A DNA stretch of 8,472 bases, taken from contig JAEZYO010000534.1 of NCBI GenBank assembly GCA_023419055.1, positions 1 to 8,472 of the forward strand. The letters are read 5' to 3'. Under the pieces are notes generated by a model, which did no database searches, was not told the DNA's origin, and worked only from the letters and a program-made list of their open reading frames with translations. A program made the translations under genes and the position numbers. This document shows positions 5,631 to 8,472 of the stretch, in pieces. The DNA is from Pseudomonadota bacterium (lineage in GTDB: Bacteria; Myxococcota; Polyangia; Polyangiales; Polyangiaceae). Numbering within the stretch: the first letter of the stretch is position 1; the number at the start of each line of letters is the position of its first letter.

Positions 5631-5642
5631 GTCCACGTGGAC
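5631..5642. other. Perfect 12-bp palindrome GTCCACGTGGAC
   Basis: This palindrome lies in the 33-nt gap between the glycosidase stop and the aminotransferase start, 12 nt before ATG 5619 on the minus strand. It could be a protein-binding site or a short hairpin near the ribosome-binding site. No promoter elements are visible beside it. Confidence 0.3.
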
Positions 5643-5652
5643 TCGCCCGTCC

Positions 5653-7197
5653 CTACGGTTCTACGCCCACGACCTCGCGTCCGCCCGCCCAAACGAGCTC
5701 GACCTGAAGCGGCACGTTCGACTTCACCTCGATACGCGGCTTCTCGTCTTGGCTCGAGCGCTCCGCGCAACGAAGCTCGAGGGTGCCGTCCGCGCCGAAA
5801 GGATAGCGGTCGACGCCGAAAGCTTCGAGGCGCCGGACGTCCCAGAGGAGCTTGTTCTCGCGCGGCTCGGGGCGAAGCCCGAAAATGTACTCGAAGAGCA
5901 CGGCGATAGGCGTGATGCCGGTCCAGCCGACGAAGTCCTTCCGCCCTCGCCCCTGTGAGGGAACGTCAGGCGCGTGGTGCTCCCAGACGCTGCCGGTCTC
6001 CTGATAGGCCCCGAGCATGTTGAAGTAGTGGTTTTCGGCGATCGAGTAGGCCAGCTCGTCGAGGCCGTGCTCGGTGAGCCCCCGTAGCACCATGTAGTTG
6101 GTCGGCGGCCAGACGCCGCCGAGCCAGAGCCCGCCGTTCGGGTCGTAGCCAGGGGTGTCCGCCGACAGACTCGGCACGCGGTGCACGCGCTTGAACTCGC
6201 TCGGCTCTTCAAGGTGTTGCACGAAGGGGCGGAGCCGCTCCTTCGGAACGATGCCCGACAGGAGAGCCCAGTACGCGGCGATCGTCTTGACGTCCGTCAC
6301 GCGGGTCTGGTCGCGGTGGAGGTCGTGGTAGAAACGGGTGCTCTCGTCCCAAAGGTGTTCGTTCACCCACGGACCGAGGGTCGCAAGCTCCTGCGCGAAG
6401 CTCGGAACGTCCTCCTCGCGGCCGAGCTCGACCGCCATGGCCAAGATGATGCGATCGTTCAGGAGGGCCTGGAGGTTCGTGTCGATCCACGTCCGGTGCG
6501 CGTGCTCGTACGCGACGTGCGCGCCCTCCGGCGTGCGCGGCTGGTTGTCCATACCGCTTGCGAGGCCCGTGCCCCAGTACGCGCCGTTCGGCCATGTCCG
6601 GTAGCGGCGATGCCACTCTCCATGCGCCACGAGCGCGGGGAACACGTCGGCCAGTCGGCGGCGGTCGCGGCAAAACCTGTAATATTCCCACTCACTCAGC
6701 GCGAGCACGTTGGGCCCGCTGCCCACCGGATCGAAGCGGCTGTAGCAGTCTCCGCCGTCACTCTCTCGCAGCTGCCGGCAGATGCCGCCGTCGGGGTGCT
6801 GCTTCGCGTAAAAGTTGTCGAGGGTGTTCTGGAACTTCCACGCGCGGTCGCCGTAGCGACCGAACAGCGTGATGAACACGGTGTCCCAGAGGTAGAGATT
6901 GTCGCCGAACATCGTCGACGAGTAGTCGGTGGCGAACCCGTTCTCGTCGGTGGCCGGGCGGAAGTTCGAGAACGCGATCTCCCAGCAGCGCGAGTAGCAC
7001 TCGACCGCTTCCGGGTGCGAGGGCCAGTACGGGACCGGGAGCGTCGTCGCGATGGCTTCGGCGTACCTCGGCCACGGCATGATGTTGCGTCTTGGACGCT
7101 TCCGGGCGGCGTACTCGTCGGCGAAGCGATTGCGAACGTACGTCTGCGCGTAGCCGTCGTCGCGGAGAGTATTTCGCAAGTTGAGCGGGTTGCGCAT
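5653..7197 (-). CDS. Cytoplasmic (alpha/alpha)6 glycoside hydrolase, GH63/GH37 (trehalase/MGH-like)
   Basis: A 514-residue protein of the six-hairpin glycosidase clan that includes trehalase (GH37) and GH63 enzymes such as mannosylglycerate hydrolase. Family marks in order: 'YLWDTVFITLF' (about 102-112), like the trehalase 'YYWDSYF'; 'QHPDGGICRQL' (133-143); 'GLASGMDNQPR' (211-221) with likely general acid D217; 'GGLWLGGVWPPTNYMVLRGL' (355-374); 'SVWEHHAPD' with likely general base E406; and 'FVGWTGITPIAVLFEYIFGL' near the end. These inverting enzymes cleave small alpha-glucosides or mannosides. Candidate substrates are compatible solutes such as trehalose, glucosylglycerate or mannosylglycerate, but sequence alone does not decide. 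There is no signal peptide, so it should act in the cytoplasm. ATG 7197 lacks a clear Shine-Dalgarno. The gene diverges from the efflux adaptor and runs into the aminotransferase gene 33 nt downstream. Confidence 0.88.
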   Translation of the reverse strand: MRNPLNLRNTLRDDGYAQTYVRNRFADEYAARKRPRRNIMPWPRYAEAIATTLPVPYWPSHPEAVECYSRCWEIAFSNFRPATDENGFATDYSSTMFGDNLYLWDTVFITLFGRYGDRAWKFQNTLDNFYAKQHPDGGICRQLRESDGGDCYSRFDPVGSGPNVLALSEWEYYRFCRDRRRLADVFPALVAHGEWHRRYRTWPNGAYWGTGLASGMDNQPRTPEGAHVAYEHAHRTWIDTNLQALLNDRIILAMAVELGREEDVPSFAQELATLGPWVNEHLWDESTRFYHDLHRDQTRVTDVKTIAAYWALLSGIVPKERLRPFVQHLEEPSEFKRVHRVPSLSADTPGYDPNGGLWLGGVWPPTNYMVLRGLTEHGLDELAYSIAENHYFNMLGAYQETGSVWEHHAPDVPSQGRGRKDFVGWTGITPIAVLFEYIFGLRPEPRENKLLWDVRRLEAFGVDRYPFGADGTLELRCAERSSQDEKPRIEVKSNVPLQVELVWAGGREVVGVEP

Positions 7198-7207
7198 CGC
7201 GTAAAGA
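7181..7207 (+). promoter_or_regulatory. Weak candidate promoter for the efflux adaptor
   Basis: TTGAGC (7181-7186) and TAAAGA (7202-7207) are separated by 15 nt on the + strand, reaching into the start of the divergent glycosidase gene. Both hexamers are AT-richer than their surroundings. The spacing is short and the leader would be about 150 nt, so support is slight. Confidence 0.2.
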
Positions 7208-7217
7208 TGGGGGCGTG

Positions 7218-7240
7218 CTCGGTGAAATTCTGTAACCGAG
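7218..7240. promoter_or_regulatory. Dyad CTCGGT-N11-ACCGAG in the divergent promoter region
   Basis: Two perfect 6-bp inverted half-sites, CTCGGT (7218-7223) and ACCGAG (7235-7240), flank an AT-rich 11-nt spacer. Their centres are 17 nt apart, which suits a dimeric regulator or a hairpin. The dyad is 20 nt upstream of the glycosidase ATG and about 120 nt upstream of the efflux adaptor ATG. It is the best operator candidate in the 166-nt region 7198-7363, where I see no gene or RNA. Confidence 0.4.
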
Positions 7241-7363
7241 GTCTGTCGAAAAACGCCATACCACTCGCTCAGAAGCGCCGCGAGAGCCTGCTTCGCCCGG
7301 CGACTCCCGAAACCACCTGTGCTACCGGTTTGGCCCCCTCTGCACTAGGAATGGGACCCCCCA

Positions 7364-8472
7364 ATGGCTGACCAGCTCAGCTCCAATCTGGCTGCACTCA
7401 AAATCGACCGCTCTGCCCCCAACCCCGGGGGCGGTCGTCTGCGCGGCCTCTTGACCTTCGTCGTCGTGATCGGTGGCCTCGGGGCCGCCTACGTCTTCGG
7501 TCGCCCCTATCTCGAGGCCAAAATCTTCAAGGCGGAGGTCGAGGTCACGGAGATCGCGACGGTATCTCCAGCTCAGGCGACGGTGGAGCTCACTTCCACG
7601 GGTTACGTGGTCCCCCAGTCGCTCACCAAGGTCGCCCCGAAGGTGATGGGCAAGGTCTCGAAGCTCTTGGTGAAACAGGGGCAGGAGGTCGAGGCGGGCG
7701 AGCTCTTGTTCGAGATCGACCCCGCCGATCAGAAGGCCAGCATCGCCACGGCAGCGAGTCAGGCCGCCGCTGCTCGCGCTCGTGCCCAGACCTCTCGAGC
7801 CAACCTGGCTGAAACGGAGCAGCAGCTCAAGCGAGCCGAGTCGCTCGCCAGCGAGGGCCTCGGCCCGAAATCGGCAGCGGACGACCTCGCGGCCCGCGTC
7901 ACCTCCTTGAAAGAGGCGGTGAAAGCCGCCGACGCGGAGGCCGCAGCTGCAGGTACGCTCGTCAGCGCTCTGAACATCAACCTGGGCAGCTTCACGGTAA
8001 CGGCGCCCATCAACGGCACCATCGTGAACAAGCCTCCGGAAGTCGGAGAGTTCGTCGGACCCCAGCCCGCGGGCATTGCGGCGGACATGGGCGGCGTGGA
8101 GATCGCTGATTTTTCCACCCTCATGGTCGAAACCGACGTCCCGGAGCAACGGCTCAGCCAGGTGAAGCTCGGGGGCCCGACCGAGATCGTGCTGGACGCT
8201 TATCCGACCAAGCGCTTCCGCGGCAAGGCGGTGGAGATCATGCCCAAGGTGAACCGGTCCAAGGCGACCGTCACCGTCAAGGTGGCCTTCGTCGATGATC
8301 GAGAAGGCGTGCTCCCCGAAATGGCGGCGCGCGTCAGCTTCCTCTCGAGTGAGCTCGACAAGGAGCAGATGAAAGCTCCGCCCAAGGTGATCGTTCCGGG
8401 CAGCGCCGTCGCCACCATCAACGGCAACAAGGCCGTCTACGTCTACGACGACGGGCAGGTGCAGCTCCGGCC
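7364..8472 (+). CDS. Efflux transporter periplasmic adaptor (HlyD/MacA-type membrane fusion protein), 3' truncated
   Basis: An open frame of 369 codons runs off the window end. Adaptors of this type link an inner-membrane ABC or RND pump to an outer-membrane channel across the periplasm. A short cytoplasmic arm is followed by one membrane helix at about 28-46 ('GLLTFVVVIGGLGAAYVFG') with no lipobox, so it is membrane-anchored. Next come the first lipoyl half 'VMGKVSKLLVKQGQEVEAG' with 'GELLFEIDP', a long Ala/Glu-rich coiled-coil hairpin with 'LGPKSAADDL' at its turn, the second lipoyl half 'FTVTAPINGTIVNKPPEVGEFV', then a beta-barrel domain ('LMVETDVPEQRLSQVKLG'). The start is fixed by an in-frame TAG at 7346-7348; GGGA at 7353-7356 is a plausible ribosome-binding site. 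MacA-like adaptors are usually followed by macB-type ABC transporter genes, expected just beyond 8472. Confidence 0.92.
   Translation, partial: MADQLSSNLAALKIDRSAPNPGGGRLRGLLTFVVVIGGLGAAYVFGRPYLEAKIFKAEVEVTEIATVSPAQATVELTSTGYVVPQSLTKVAPKVMGKVSKLLVKQGQEVEAGELLFEIDPADQKASIATAASQAAAARARAQTSRANLAETEQQLKRAESLASEGLGPKSAADDLAARVTSLKEAVKAADAEAAAAGTLVSALNINLGSFTVTAPINGTIVNKPPEVGEFVGPQPAGIAADMGGVEIADFSTLMVETDVPEQRLSQVKLGGPTEIVLDAYPTKRFRGKAVEIMPKVNRSKATVTVKVAFVDDREGVLPEMAARVSFLSSELDKEQMKAPPKVIVPGSAVATINGNKAVYVYDDGQVQLR

Noticed and set aside
6181..7371. A 396-codon open frame on the + strand
   Set aside because: It is antisense to the glycosidase, whose motifs are clear. The translation is Arg/Val/Ala-rich with no recognisable domain, a usual shadow in GC-rich DNA.
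7351..7371. A six-codon leader frame (MGPPNG) overlapping the efflux adaptor start
   Set aside because: Its ATG directly abuts the AGGA, leaving no Shine-Dalgarno spacing, and frames this short are expected by chance. The proline pair alone is not enough to call a leader peptide.
7322..8149. A 275-codon open frame on the - strand
   Set aside because: It is antisense to the efflux adaptor, which has a membrane helix, both lipoyl halves and a coiled coil in the correct order.
1..8472. Search for insertion sequences, CRISPR arrays, tRNA/rRNA, att sites and toxin-antitoxin or phage-defence genes
   Set aside because: No transposase or nuclease-effector motifs, no regularly spaced direct repeats, no tRNA-like cloverleaf in the short gaps, and no local change in base composition were seen by eye.

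Overview
The window is GC-rich (roughly two thirds G+C by eye), densely coded bacterial DNA. Codon third positions are strongly G/C, and each real gene casts long antisense shadow frames. Gene content and protein style suggest a soil myxobacterium or related Myxococcota: an acidic secreted lipoprotein, an alanine- and proline-rich tailed orphan protein, a trehalase-like glycosidase and a MacA-type efflux adaptor. This placement is an inference; no rRNA or other phylogenetic marker is present beyond recR.

Layout. Left block, + strand (1-1224): the 3' end of a biotin-synthesis aminotransferase (bioA), then a thioredoxin-fold [2Fe-2S] ferredoxin and an isochorismatase-family hydrolase, whose reading frames touch or nearly touch. 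Central block, - strand (7197 down to 1230): six genes head to tail, in transcription order a cytoplasmic GH63/GH37-like glycosidase, a fold-type IV PLP aminotransferase, a putative lipoprotein, recR, a RidA-type enamine/imine deaminase, and an unrecognised helical protein. Gaps of 24-33 nt join glycosidase to aminotransferase and ridA to the unknown gene. The lipoprotein and recR have longer leaders, and the lipoprotein has its own candidate promoter, so this is probably two or three transcription units. Right block, + strand (7364 to the window end): an inner-membrane-anchored HlyD/MacA-type efflux adaptor, still open at base 8472 and divergent from the glycosidase gene.

Functional reading. 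The genes look mostly like chromosomal housekeeping. Two associations deserve attention: the ferredoxin directly after bioA, and a RidA protein near a class IV PLP aminotransferase, the enzyme type that RidA protects from 2-aminoacrylate damage. The unknown 402-residue protein, apparently co-transcribed with ridA, is the least explained gene. The 166-nt divergent region 7198-7363 contains a dyad that looks like an operator. I see no mobile elements, CRISPR arrays, tRNAs or rRNAs, and no convincing new multi-gene system. All intergenic gaps are under 170 nt.
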